From Costus lasius (lineage: Eukaryota > Streptophyta > Magnoliopsida > Zingiberales > Costaceae), in contig CM050453.2 in NCBI GenBank assembly GCA_027563935.2, positions 64,464,018 to 64,528,017 of the forward strand: a stretch of 64,000 nt of DNA, read 5' to 3'. Each line of letters starts with the position of its first letter. The first letter of the stretch is position 1. This document shows positions 1-10,828 of this stretch, in pieces. The notes below the pieces were generated by a model. The model was not told the origin of the DNA and searched no databases. It worked only from the letters and a program-made list of their open reading frames with translations. The position numbers and the translations under genes were made by a program.

Positions 1-839
1 GCTAATTGGCGCTTGGGCCCTGGGTTGGGCCAGATAAGCAGTTAAAGACCCATGAAAAGCAAGTGCAGACTTAAGTTAGGTTAAGGTCTCACTAGGGCTA
101 TGGGCTTTTACCACATAAGACACATGCTTTCTTTTATAGCTTTATATTAGAATTGCATGAGTAAATTTATCTTCTGCTATCACCATAGGAATTGCATGAT
201 AGGCAAGAAGATAAAAGACCGTTAAAATCCAACGCTTAAATATCAAGCTCGTAAGCCTTCTGACGCGAAACCTCACTGTTCTGATTATCGTTGGAGCCGT
301 GTTGTACCCACTCAGTGGGCACGTCCATCTATCTTCAGACGGTGCGGGATTACACCTGTGTGTTACAGATTGGGGATTTATCCCCTCTCGTTGCTCAGCA
401 TAGCACATGGTGGTCCAGGGAGTAGGTCGGGTCAGCTTGACCGTGTAGGCTACATATGTGGCGCATATGGTAGCACATGGAGGCAGCCATCTGTGGGGTC
501 AGAGATTGTGTTGTACCAACTCAGTTGGCACAGTCTGCTGGACTGCCCAGATGAAGGGGAATCGCACGGGTTGGCGATCGGCAGGGACTGCCTACCAGAA
601 ACTAATGCTTGTACTCTCTGTGCATCTTATCTCGCCTGAGCGGGACGCGGAGACCAAGTATGAAATCTGGATCCCATCTCACTAAAAGAGTTCTACTCTT
701 TCGGGCTGTTTTGCTGGATTTTTCACGCCTGATAAAATAGTGAGAAAAAGAATCTTTCTTAAGTCCTGATTGATTCTTATACATTGATACTGACCTTGCT
801 GTTCTTGCATTGTTGTAGATACCTGCAGCAACGAACACC
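1..839 (+). other. Copia-1 A untranslated leader
   Basis: Leader between primer site (off-window) and gag. It is not coding: the short frames here are not conserved as proteins. Two near-perfect 13-nt palindromes, CCCACTCAGTGGG (307-319) and CCAACTCAGTTGG (516-528), recur at the same places in copies B, E and F. A GTAAG at 251 and a strong acceptor-like stretch ending TTGTTGTAG at 818, with a CTGAC branch-like motif upstream, could bound an intron ending 21 nt before the gag ATG. Splicing is inference; BARE-type elements are known to splice a gag RNA. Confidence 0.7.
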
Positions 840-3800
840 ATGAACTTCAATGTGCGATCCCTACTGGAAAGGGAGAAGTTTGCTGGGCCAAACTTCTCTG
901 ACTGGTTTGGACACCTTAAGATTGTTCTTAAGGCAGAGAGGAAACTGTATGTCCTCGAGACGGCGATACCGCCGCAGCCCGCTCCGAACGCCGCAAGGGC
1001 GGTTCGGGAAGCCTATGAAAAGCACGTCAATGATAGCATTGATGTCGCTTGCCTGATGCTAGCGTCTATGACGCCACCGCTGCAGCGTCAGCATGAGGAT
1101 ATGTCTGCTAGAGACATGATTACAAACCTCAAGATGCTGTATGCTGCACAGGCGAGGACAGAACGCTACAATTTGACAAAGCTCTTCTTTCAGAGCAAAC
1201 TGGCTGAAGGGAGCCCAGTAGGAGCTCACGTGCTCAAGATGATTGGGCACAAGGAGGCTCTAGAGAAACTGGGGCATACCATTAACCAGGAGCTTGCTGT
1301 AGACATTATTCTGCAGTCTCTCCCGCCATCATTCGACGCGTTCATTATTAATTTTAATATGAACAAAATCGATTGTACTCCGGCAGAGCTGCTGAATATG
1401 CTCTTGACCACTGAGGAGACTCTGAAGGGTAAGCCTTCGACCTCTGTCTTAATGGTTCCTTCCAGGAACAAGAAGAAGGGGAAGAAGGGCAAGGCCCCGG
1501 TCAAAAGCTACAGCAAGGCTCTGAAGCAGAAGGTGAAGCGGTCTAAGGAATACAGGTGTTTCCACTGTGGCCAGCTGGGTCACTGGAAAAAGGACTGTAA
1601 AGCGCTCCAAGGAGATAAGAGGGGAAGCTTTGCTTCTGGCTCAGGTATATTCGTGACTGAGGTCATGTTTTCTTCTTCTGTATCATGGGTGTTGGACACT
1701 GCATGTGGAGTTCACATTTGTTCAAATGTGCAGGAACTCAAGAGAAGAAGACAGGTGGGACAGCATGAGGTGGACCTACGAGTTGGAAACGGGGCACGGG
1801 TTGCTGCTGTTGCTGTAGGAGACTACTTTATTTCTTTACCATCTGGACTTGTATTGGAACTAAACAGTTGTTACTTTGTTCCCAGTATAACTAAAAATAT
1901 TATCTCCATTCCTGCTCTTGTCAGGAAGGGATTTTCCTTTGAATGCAATATTTCAAAGTGTATTTTATCTTTTGATAATATTGTTTATGCAACTGGTTCA
2001 ATAAGCAATGGGTTATTCATGTTAGACATGGAAAGTTCTATACATAATGTTGATATTAAGAAAGCCAAGTATGCTGATGACAGCACCTTGCTATGGCATA
2101 GTCGTTTAGGCCATATAAACGAGAAACGCATTAAGCGGTTGCATGATCATGGACTGCTGGGATCATTCTCCTACAAGGAGCTTGATACATGCAAAGCTTG
2201 TTTAATGGGTAAAATGACGAAGTCACCTTTTCCTCACAAAGGTCAAAGGGCTTCAGGTTTACTTGACCTTATACACAGTGATGTGTGTGGGCCTTTTAGT
2301 AAACATGCCAGAGGTGGCTATCAGTACTTCATTACCTTTACTGATGATTTCAGTAGATATGGGTATGTCTATCTGATGAGACATAAGAGTGAATCTTTTG
2401 ACAAGTTCAAAGAATTCAAGAATGAAGTTCAAAATCAGCTAGGCCGCAATATCAAGGCACTTCGCTCAGATCGAGGTGGTGAATACCTAAGTCATGCATT
2501 TACTGACTATCTAAAAGAGTGTGGGATTATCTCACAGCTCACTCCGCCAGGAACACCGCAATGGAATGGTGTGTCCGAGAGGAGAAATAGAACGTTACTT
2601 GATATGGTTCGTTCTATGATGAGTCAGGCTACTCTTCCCTACTCCTTTTGGGGTTTTGGGCTGGAAACAGCTGCAAAAGTACTAAACCGAGTGCCATCCA
2701 AGGCAGTTTCAAAGACGCCATATGAGTTATGGTATGGGAAACAGCCAAGCTTGACATTTATCAGGATCTGGGGCTGCGAGGCTTATGTCAAGAAGCTCGC
2801 CTCTGGGAAACTAGAGAGCAGATCTGACAAATGTATCTTTGTCGGTTACCCTAAGGAAACTAAGGGTTATTATTTCTACGATCCCAAAGAGAACAAGGTT
2901 TTTGTTGCTCGGACGGCCATATTTCTTGAGAAGGAGTTTCTTCTGCAAGAGGCCAGTGGGAGAGAAATAAAGCTGGATGAGATTCCAGAGGAAGGACAAA
3001 GTGCTCAAGCAGAGTTGGATGAGCCTGAGCCGGTAGAACAGGTTATTGAACAACCTGAGGCTCAGATATCACGGGAACCGCGAAGATCGGGAAGGATTCG
3101 TCGACAGCCTGAGCGCTATGACGGAGTCTATATCATTGGTAATGATGAACCCCTCACTTATGCGGATGCGGTCAGTGGACCGGAGTCAGCGAGATGGCTT
3201 GAAGCTATGCGCGCCGAGATGGACTCCATGTCAGATAACCAGGTCTGGGATTTGGTTGATCCGCCTCCGGGAGTTATCCCTATAGGCTGTAAATGGATCT
3301 TCAAGAAGAAGATTGACATGGATGGTAACGTGGTTACCTATAAAGGCAGGCTAGTTGCGAAAGGTTTCAAACAAATCTACGGGATAGATTATGATGAAAC
3401 TTTCTCACCTGTAGCCATGTTTAAGTCTATTCGGATTCTTTTCGCGATAGCTGCATATTATGAGATTTGGCAGATGGATGTGAAAACAGCTTTCCTTAAT
3501 GGAAATCTGGATGAGGATGTGTATATGACACAACCAGAAGGTTTCACTAATCCAGCAGATCGTCATAAGATATGCAAGTTAAAGAAGTCTATTTATGGAC
3601 TTAAACAAGCATCCAGAAGCTGGAATATTCGTTTTGATGAATCAGTTACGGAATTTGGTTTCATCAAGAACGAGGATGACCCGTGTGTATATAAGAGGTT
3701 TAGTGGGAGCGTGATTACTTTTCTAGTCCTCTACGTCGATGACATCTTGATCATTGGAAATGATATTCCTGAAATGCATGCTGTTAAGGCATGGCTGAGG

Positions 3801-4715
3801 AAATGTTTCCAGATGAAAGATCTAGGAGAAGCAGCCTATGTGTTAGGTGTGAAGATCTACAGGGATAGATCTAAGAGGCTTCTCGGGCTGTGCCAGAGTA
3901 CTTACATCGATAAGGTCCTGGAGAGATTTCATTTAGAGAATTCTAAACGAGGATATCTTCCAGTCAGACATGGTCTGAATCTTTCGAAGAGTCAGTGTCC
4001 ACAAACACAGACTGAGAAAGATGAAATGAACAATACGCCTTATGCTTCGGCTATTGGTTCTATAATGTATGCGATGTTGTGTACTCGCCCAGACGTCGCT
4101 TACGGGTTAAGCGTGACCAGTCGTTACCAGAGTAATCCAGGTATGGCGCACTGGATTGCAGTCAAGAACATTTTAAAATATCTGCGGAGGACCAAAGATA
4201 TGTTCTTGATATATGGTGGTCAGGAAGAACTCAGTATAGAGGGATATACTGATGCTTCGTTCCAGAGTGACCAGGATGATTTCCGATCGCAATCAGGCTA
4301 TGTTTTTAGCTTGAATGGAGGTGCAGTGGTGTGGAAAAGTTTCAAACAGTCAACTGTTGCTGATTCCACAACAGAAGCCGAGTATGTTGCAGCCTCGGAA
4401 GCATCCAAGGAGGCAGTGTGGATTCGTAAGTTCGTGAGAGAACTTGGTGTCGTTCCTTCGAGTGCAGATCCTTTGGTTATCTTCTGTGATAACACTGGAG
4501 CAATCGCACAAGCAAAGGAACCACGGTCGCACCAGAAGTCCAAGCACATACAGAGACGGTTTCATTTGATCAGGGAGATCATAGATCGTGGCGAGATCAA
4601 AGTATGCAAGGTTCATACAGATGACAATCTGGCTGACCCGCTTACCAAGCCTCTGGCGCAGCAGAAGCATGAGAAGCACTGTAATAATATGGGTTTGAGA
4701 TTTCTCAACCATTAG
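840..4715 (+). CDS. Copia-1 A gag-pol polyprotein, intact
   Basis: A 1291-aa polyprotein in one frame that supplies the particle protein and all enzymes for copia retrotransposition. Gag occupies about residues 1-270 and ends with a CCHC zinc knuckle (240-253, CFHCGQLGHWKKDC). The protease active site is near D286 and reads DTACG instead of the usual D[ST]G. Integrase has its HHCC finger from about H420 and a D481-D544-E580 triad with the classic 35-residue D-E spacing. RT starts near WIFKKK (about 818) and carries YVDD at 965-968. RNase H begins near D1138 (GYTDASF) and ends with DNLADPLTK. The ATG at 840 matches the start in copies B and E (lost in F). Relative to other copies it lacks two residues (DY) just before EIWQMDVKTAF. 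No stop or frameshift is present, so it may be functional. Confidence 0.95.
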   Translation: MNFNVRSLLEREKFAGPNFSDWFGHLKIVLKAERKLYVLETAIPPQPAPNAARAVREAYEKHVNDSIDVACLMLASMTPPLQRQHEDMSARDMITNLKMLYAAQARTERYNLTKLFFQSKLAEGSPVGAHVLKMIGHKEALEKLGHTINQELAVDIILQSLPPSFDAFIINFNMNKIDCTPAELLNMLLTTEETLKGKPSTSVLMVPSRNKKKGKKGKAPVKSYSKALKQKVKRSKEYRCFHCGQLGHWKKDCKALQGDKRGSFASGSGIFVTEVMFSSSVSWVLDTACGVHICSNVQELKRRRQVGQHEVDLRVGNGARVAAVAVGDYFISLPSGLVLELNSCYFVPSITKNIISIPALVRKGFSFECNISKCILSFDNIVYATGSISNGLFMLDMESSIHNVDIKKAKYADDSTLLWHSRLGHINEKRIKRLHDHGLLGSFSYKELDTCKACLMGKMTKSPFPHKGQRASGLLDLIHSDVCGPFSKHARGGYQYFITFTDDFSRYGYVYLMRHKSESFDKFKEFKNEVQNQLGRNIKALRSDRGGEYLSHAFTDYLKECGIISQLTPPGTPQWNGVSERRNRTLLDMVRSMMSQATLPYSFWGFGLETAAKVLNRVPSKAVSKTPYELWYGKQPSLTFIRIWGCEAYVKKLASGKLESRSDKCIFVGYPKETKGYYFYDPKENKVFVARTAIFLEKEFLLQEASGREIKLDEIPEEGQSAQAELDEPEPVEQVIEQPEAQISREPRRSGRIRRQPERYDGVYIIGNDEPLTYADAVSGPESARWLEAMRAEMDSMSDNQVWDLVDPPPGVIPIGCKWIFKKKIDMDGNVVTYKGRLVAKGFKQIYGIDYDETFSPVAMFKSIRILFAIAAYYEIWQMDVKTAFLNGNLDEDVYMTQPEGFTNPADRHKICKLKKSIYGLKQASRSWNIRFDESVTEFGFIKNEDDPCVYKRFSGSVITFLVLYVDDILIIGNDIPEMHAVKAWLRKCFQMKDLGEAAYVLGVKIYRDRSKRLLGLCQSTYIDKVLERFHLENSKRGYLPVRHGLNLSKSQCPQTQTEKDEMNNTPYASAIGSIMYAMLCTRPDVAYGLSVTSRYQSNPGMAHWIAVKNILKYLRRTKDMFLIYGGQEELSIEGYTDASFQSDQDDFRSQSGYVFSLNGGAVVWKSFKQSTVADSTTEAEYVAASEASKEAVWIRKFVRELGVVPSSADPLVIFCDNTGAIAQAKEPRSHQKSKHIQRRFHLIREIIDRGEIKVCKVHTDDNLADPLTKPLAQQKHEKHCNNMGLRFLNH

Positions 4716-4735
4716 ATTAAGTGCAAGTGGGAGAT

Positions 4736-6444
4736 TGTTGGGGTATGCCCTTAAGGCTAATGTTTGAGGCCTATGGGAATGTATCTGTATCATGTAATAA
4801 ACTGTTATGTTTATAAAGGCATGGTTGTTATTCAGTTAGCTACATTGTCTGCTGCAATATATGTTCTTCTGAATAATGTCTCAAAGCTGTTCAGCTGGGC
4901 TGACAAGCTATTATGTCCTTAGTCGATGTATCTTGGTGAACATGAGACAGCCTCGATATGGTTAAGACTAATATGTGTTCTAATCTTATAGGATGCTTCG
5001 AGCATGGAACAAGATGTAGACTCATGGGTGCATGGGATGTACTGGACAGACCCTACTAGGATGTTCAGTTGTTTGTCACAACGTGAATATTCCTTGTATA
5101 AGACAAGTGGCACATTTCCTCTGACTTGAGATCACTTGTGTTTCCTAAATGATGATTGTCATTATTTTGAGTTAGTTCAATATCATTTGAAACATAATGA
5201 TTATAGACTATCTTGGATGGTGAGCTTGAGTCAGGTTAGGGCACTAGTGATAGACACAGGATTGCCGTCTCCTTGTTTAAGGAGTGTGATGTTCTAAAGG
5301 GGCCCCCTGGATGAGATGATTGAGAGAGTGTATGGCCATACCCAGGTGACAGTGTTCATCTGATCTAATCATGCTCATCATATTGGAGTTACGAGCTTGA
5401 CAGGCTTGTCCAATAAGAACATCCAGTGGCAAAGGAAATATGTATGCTTTGTGAAGTCGATTCACACTTGTGCTGTTTTTGGGTGTAGTCTTGGAAGACT
5501 CTTTCCTTTATATCGGGAGACAGTGATGTGTTGCTAGATACCCCTCACTGATCGTGATAATGAGAGTTATCGTTACCGACATTTAAAGGAAACCCTCAGG
5601 GTCGCACAATTTGATGATATGGCTTACTTAAGTCAGATCGTGTGGACTGAATTGTTCGGGTTCAGTTTAAAGGGATTTAAGCTCTGATTGTGAGTGAGAT
5701 CTGGTCTGATCATGTTTGATTGATTAGGGCTAGGGATCGGTAAGCTTCGATCGGGAGATTGGATGCTAGATCATTGAGATCAGGAGCATCAAAAGATCAA
5801 CGGTCAGATCAAGCACCTTAGGGTTTAATGTGATCTGGACTAATTGCTTGGGTTATTTGGTCTTGAACCAAACCAAAATGAACCAGCTCATTGGTTGAGC
5901 GTATGGTTCACTTTAAGAGAGATTTGCGATTGGGTAAACCCATGATCGCAAGTGGAAGTATGGTTTTCTATTATTAGAAAACATGTCACTTACGTGACCA
6001 CGTTCCGTGTGGACTCTCTTCACGCTTCCCTCTCGCCCTATTGTCGCCGCTCGGGGTTGTCCTTGAGACATTCGCTTGTGGAGAAGTGGTGGTCGACATT
6101 GGGGAGAGGTTTTCGCCAAGCAAGGAGATCTTCATCCCTTCATACGACAAGCACTTCTTGGAGCCTTGCTAGCACAAGTTGCACCAAGAGAGTAGGCGGC
6201 TTCCTCATCTTGTGTGCGAAACTTAGGAGAAGTTCTCGATTGATCTTTCCTTCCAAGGCGCCATCCTCTAATGGCTATGGTATGAATTGCATCTTCTTCT
6301 ATTATGTTTTAAGGTTGATCACATAATGCATGCGCAATGATTCTTTGAAGCCCTTCCGTCCGCTGCATGTTATAATTTGCGCCACTTTAGGGTTTTCGCT
6401 CCCCCTAGAAGGGGACCCCCCTTACATGTTAAGGGGTACTTTCA
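4736..6444 (+). repeat. 3' LTR of Copia-1 A
   Basis: About 1709 bp, beginning TGTTGGGGTATGCCC directly after the polypurine tract and ending ACTTTCA. The start is identical to that of all other Copia-1 LTRs in the window. The last 70 bp hold two GC-rich inverted repeats (CCCC...GGGG), a trait of the family. It diverges visibly from the B and E LTRs, so A belongs to a slightly different subgroup or is older. Confidence 0.92.
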
Positions 6445-7277
6445 GTGGTCATGAGTCAAGCCTCTTTGCATGCCTGTGATGTATCCTTGTGAGGCCTGCG
6501 TGCCATTTTTCTTTACTTTTAACTAAGAAGAAGATTAGGGTGGCGCATGTACTTGGAGATTGACACATGCATGCTTGCTTGTGCACCTTGCTTGGGGGCG
6601 CAAGAAGCACTCTCCCTTGATGGCGCATGGTGTAGTGGCGCAAGATGACTTGGCCGAGCCTTAGGGCTTGGGTGCTAGGTGTCTTGGCCCATACATAATG
6701 GCGCATCACTCTTGAAAGAAGCCCATGGCATTGGCCGAACCTATGGGGGTGCTTTTAGGGTTTCCCTATAACTACCTCTAGGGTTTGAGAGCTAAAGCTT
6801 GATGAGAAGAACCTTGGAGCCAACCTTGAAAACCAAGCTAGAGGTCGGCTAGGCTAGGTCTAGTTTTAGGGGGCTTGAGTCCTAAGTCAAGATTTGAACC
6901 TTCTTTTGGCATGGGTTGGTTCAATGTCTTGAATAGGCTATGATCACATCATTCTTTTACTGTTTTCAGTATCTGCCAAAGCATGTCTGTGATGTTTTAT
7001 CGTTATGTTATCACTATAGGATTGCATGCCTGTATTGTTAGACATAAGATAAAACTAATGAGACCTTAAATAAAAACCCTCAATTAAAATATCAAGTCTA
7101 GTAGTCTTCTAACGCGTAGCCATCACTAAGCTATCGATTAGTAGAGTTGTGAACTGTTTCCCACCCTCATGGGACACACCCACTTATCTATAGAAAGTGT
7201 GTGGTGGCAAAAGTTTCCCCAGTCCAGTTTTAACCTGGGCGTGCCTTCACAAGGAAACTTGTTGGCCCTAGGCATAA
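6445..7277 (+). other. Inter-element sequence with diverged copia leader remnant
   Basis: No gene is visible. From about 6995 to 7215 the order of words (TATCACTATAGGATTGCATG, then ATATCAAG...CTTCTAACGCG, then CCCAC...TGGGACAC) follows the Copia-1 leader at 170-320 with many changes. I read it as the leader of a related, older copia. The first 550 bp carry many GCGCATG words but no recognisable product. Confidence 0.45.
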
Positions 7278-7304
7278 TGATGACACCGAAATTTATAGTA
7301 AATT

Positions 7305-8992
7305 TGTAGGAACCCCTTTCATGAGGGGGGCGAAATAAACCCTATTATGCGCATCAAGATTTTTGGCATAGCGGAAACTAGGGTTTCAACAATCGCATGT
7401 ATGATATATGATCAACTTAACTAGCTTGTATGGATTAAATGAAAACATACCATAGCCATTGATTCGAATGGCGTCTTGGAAGAAGATGGCGAAAGGGCTC
7501 TCCTCCAAAGGTGACGCACACAAGAGGATGATGACTACTCCTTGTGTTCCTTGTGCTAGCAAGGTTCTCCAAGGGTGCTTGTCGAATGGAAGGGATGAGA
7601 TGACTTGGTTGCTTAGTCGAGACCTCCTTGTCGTCAACACCTTCAACCCATGAGAGTGTGAGCATCCAAAGGAAGAAGCGAACGCTTTTTCATTTTTTTT
7701 GGCGTTGAGGCGTTGAGGGAAGTGGCCTTCATGACTTTCCAAAAATAGAAGTCATGCACCCATGATCTCATAACCGACCAAAGAAAACACCTTCATGCAT
7801 TGAACCATGCATTCACTCATGTGAACCGGTTCAAGCAAATTGAATGCATTTCAATTTGGTTCAAAGATCAATCAACCCAAGCATTTGGTCTAGATCACTA
7901 TTAAACCCTAAGGCTCCAGATCTTACCGTTCATCTCCTGATGCTCCTGATCTCACCGATCTAGCATCAACTCTCTCTATCGAAGCTTACCGATCTCAAGC
8001 CCTAATCAATCAAACATGATCAGACCAGATCTCACTTACAATCAGAGTTTAAATCCCTTTAAACTGAACCAAAACAATTCAGTCCACACGATGTGACTTA
8101 AGTAAGCCATATCATCAAATTGTGCGACCCTAAGGGTTTCCTTCAAATGTCGGTAACGATAACTCACGTTATCACGATCAGTGAGGGGTATCTAGCAACA
8201 CATCACTGTCTCCCGATATAAAGGAAAGAGTCTTCCAAGACTACACCCAAACCACAGCACAAGTGTGAATCCACTTCACTAGGCATACATGTTTCCTTTG
8301 CCACTGGATGTTCTTATTGGACAAGCATGTCAAGCCTGTAACTCCAATACAATGAGCATGATTAGATCAGATGAACATAGTCATCTGGGTATGGCCATAC
8401 ACTATCTCAATCATCTCATACAGGGGGCCCTTTTAGAACATCACACTCCTTGAACAAGGAGACGGCAATCCTTTATCTATCACTAGTGTCCTAACCTGAC
8501 TCATGATCATTATCCAAGATAGTCTATAACCATTATGTTTCAAATGATATCGAACTACCTCAAAACAATGACAATCATCATTTAGAAACACAAGTGATCT
8601 CAAGTCAGAGGACATATGCCACTTGTTGCATACAAGGATTATTCACATTGTGACAAGCAATTGAATATCCTAGTAGGGTCTGTCCAGTACATCCAATGTA
8701 CCCATGAGTCTACATCTTATTCCATGCTCGAAGCATCCTATAAGATTAGAACAAATATTAGTCTCAATCATATCAAGGCTGTCTCAAGTTCACCAAGATA
8801 TCTCGACTAAGGACATGACAGCATGTCAGCCAAGCTGAACAGCATTAAGACATTATTCAGAAGCACACTTATTGCAGTAGACAATGTAACAAACTGAATA
8901 ACAACCATTGCCTTTATAAACATAAGAGTTTATACATGATACTGAAAGAATCCCAAGGCCTCAAACATTAGCCTTAAGGGCATACCCCAACA
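7305..8992 (-). mobile_element. Solo LTR S of Copia-1
   Basis: A complete 1688-bp Copia-1 LTR on the minus strand (its start, read backwards, is CATACCCCAACA at the right end). It is flanked by perfect 5-bp duplications AAATT at 7300-7304 and 8993-8997. No internal region is present, so the element was reduced by LTR-LTR recombination. The Gypsy-1 LTR sequence resumes exactly after the right duplication. Confidence 0.95.
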
Positions 8993-9226
8993 AAATTCTG
9001 TGTCATTTCATTGGTATTTTTGTGTCATATTCATAGACTTTGCTTATTTTTATGTCTTTTTTATCAATATTTGCGGAATATACACTCTTTTCTATTTTTA
9101 ATGATTTTCAGGCAAAAAGACATGTTTTTAAGGCATTTTCGAGCAAAATCAAATATATAGAAGAATTCTCATCATCAAGAAGATGATATAATACAAAATT
9201 CACGCAAATCCAAGCAAAAACCCAAA

Positions 9227-9545
9227 TTACGGTAGTGCCGTAATCTTCATTACGGTACTGTAATTCCAGACCTACCGTAATTTGGGTGATTTTCATACAA
9301 AAGATTTTATGGCACCGTTGTAAACATTTTTACGGTGCCATAATTCCAAATGATTTTCCACCCGAGATATTTCAGAGATTACGGTACTACCGTAGTGATC
9401 ATTACGGGCCGTATTTTGGTATAGAAACATACAGAATAAAATACGGCACCGCCGTAATAATTTTCACGGGCCGTAATCTTCACTCAGAATTCACAGAGCA
9501 AAAATTACGGCACTGCCGTAAAATCCATTACGATCGTAATTGTTA
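9227..9545 (+). repeat. TTACGG...CCGTAA palindrome array in the Gypsy-1 LTR
   Basis: Short inverted repeats such as TTACGGTAGTGCCGTAA (9227-9243) and TTACGGCACTGCCGTAA (about 9505-9521) recur in pairs every 60-100 bp: a CACTG/CACCG-centred one, then about 10 bp, then a shorter TTACGG(G)CCGTAA form. At least nine complete or slightly changed copies are visible. Related copies occur again inside the element (12605-12960) and in the 3' LTR (15549-15655). Confidence 0.85.
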
Positions 9546-10317
9546 CGTGGTCACGCGAGATTTTCGGGCTGAAACTTGCGCGGACCATATCTTTTGATCC
9601 AAACCTCCAAATTGAAATCCAAAAGTTTTTGTAGACGCGTCTTAAAGAGGAAAAGACACACGAAGTGAAAGCACCAATTTTTATCCAGTATCGAGGGAGC
9701 AATCGATAGAGAGGCGATTAGGGTTTGGCCTCGTACCGATAGGCGTAGAGGGCACCTTAGGTCATGATTTTTACACTGAAGCTTCGCCTAGAGGAGGGAA
9801 GGACACGCCAAAAATTTTAGAGTGAAAGGAGATCAGACGAAGAAGAAATCAATGAAACACCAGTCGCTGCCGCTGTTCGTCGCAGATTACAGCCGTAATC
9901 ATCTTTACGGCCGTACCGTAAATTGTTTTCTCTCTCTGTTTTCAATTTCCTACACTATGGATTATTGTAAACTTCCTTCCATGCAAGTTTAGACACTCTT
10001 TGGGACATGGGGTGTAATCCCCCTTGATTTTTAATGATTAGATAACTTTTTATCTTCGTCAGAATAGTTTTATGATGATAATTTTACTTATGTGAATAAT
10101 TGTATTTTGATTCTCCATAGATTGATTTTATTATTCATGTTTTAGTGTTCTCACAATAAGGACCGAAAGGTGATTTGCTTGAGAAATTGAAACCCTATAA
10201 TTGCATGTTAGGAACTCTCTTAGGTTAGTTCTTATTATTTGATTTTAGTGATCTTATTACCATGTTGATAATTTGAATCTAGGGTTGAGTTATTTTGTTA
10301 GACTTGATTTGATCTTG

Positions 10318-10545
10318 CACGAAAGTGAAGATCGAGTTGTCGGAAAACCATAAGTAGAACTTGTGTTGAGTCTCGGATGCACGAAAGTGATCCTTAAGAT
10401 TCCGCTTGAGACAATCAACTTAGAATTTGGATGCACGAAAGCGATCTCGAGTTCTTTGATTGATGATTTACTTATCTTTAGCGTTGGGATAGATCTTGTG
10501 CGAAAGCGAGGATTGATCCCTGCATGATTGTCTACACGAAAGTGA
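10318..10545 (+). repeat. CACGAAAGTGA repeat cluster
   Basis: Five copies of CACGAAAG[TC]GA or close variants at 10318, 10380, 10434, 10499 and 10535, most followed within a few bases by GATC. Spacing is irregular (36 to 65 bp), so this is a motif cluster rather than a simple tandem array. It lies in the last third of the LTR, upstream of the primer site. Confidence 0.75.
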
Positions 10546-10828
10546 GATGATCCCTTTATGAAGTAAATTAAGTCTTTATCATGATAAGATTAGTCTGACG
10601 ACCTTTTATTTAAATCTAATCATTAGAATTAAGGAGGATGAAACCCTAGTCCCAATGTTTCTCTCTGATTATCTGATTTCATGTGTTTTCCATTATTACT
10701 TTGCTATTATTCGGTTGTTTAGCTAGTAAGAATATAACTATTTGGTACTTAACAATAAGGTCTCTGTGGTTCGATATCTTTCTTTATTACTTCGAGTATC
10801 CGTGCACTTGCGGATCACAACAAGTTTT

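Larger units (their letters stand above)
1..6444 (+). mobile_element. Copia-1 copy A, 5'-truncated by the window edge
   Basis: Ty1/copia LTR retrotransposon whose 5' LTR lies left of the window. Visible parts are most of the untranslated leader, an intact gag-pol, the polypurine tract (AAGTGCAAGTGGGAGAT just before 4736) and a complete 3' LTR. Identity comes from the domain order protease, integrase, reverse transcriptase, RNase H. A 1.7-kb LTR and a single long frame recall the Angela/BARE-type copia lineages, but that placement is inference. Its 3' flank is GTGGT; the matching duplication would be off-window. This is the only copy here with both an ATG and an unbroken polyprotein. Confidence 0.93.
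7278..10822 (+). repeat. 5' LTR of Gypsy-1, split by solo LTR S
   Basis: About 1850 bp once S and one target duplication are removed. It ends GTGCACTTGCGGATCACAACA, with the CTGTGGTTCGATA phrase before it, a wording common at the ends of plant gypsy LTRs. It contains an array of short TTACGG...CCGTAA palindromes (9227-9545) and a CACGAAAGTGA repeat cluster (10318-10545). Confidence 0.85.

Noticed and set aside
4350..4793. Minus-strand frame of 147 codons opposite the end of copy A pol
   Set aside because: Shadow of the RNase H coding strand; the same antisense frame appears opposite every copy and changes only as the sense codons change.
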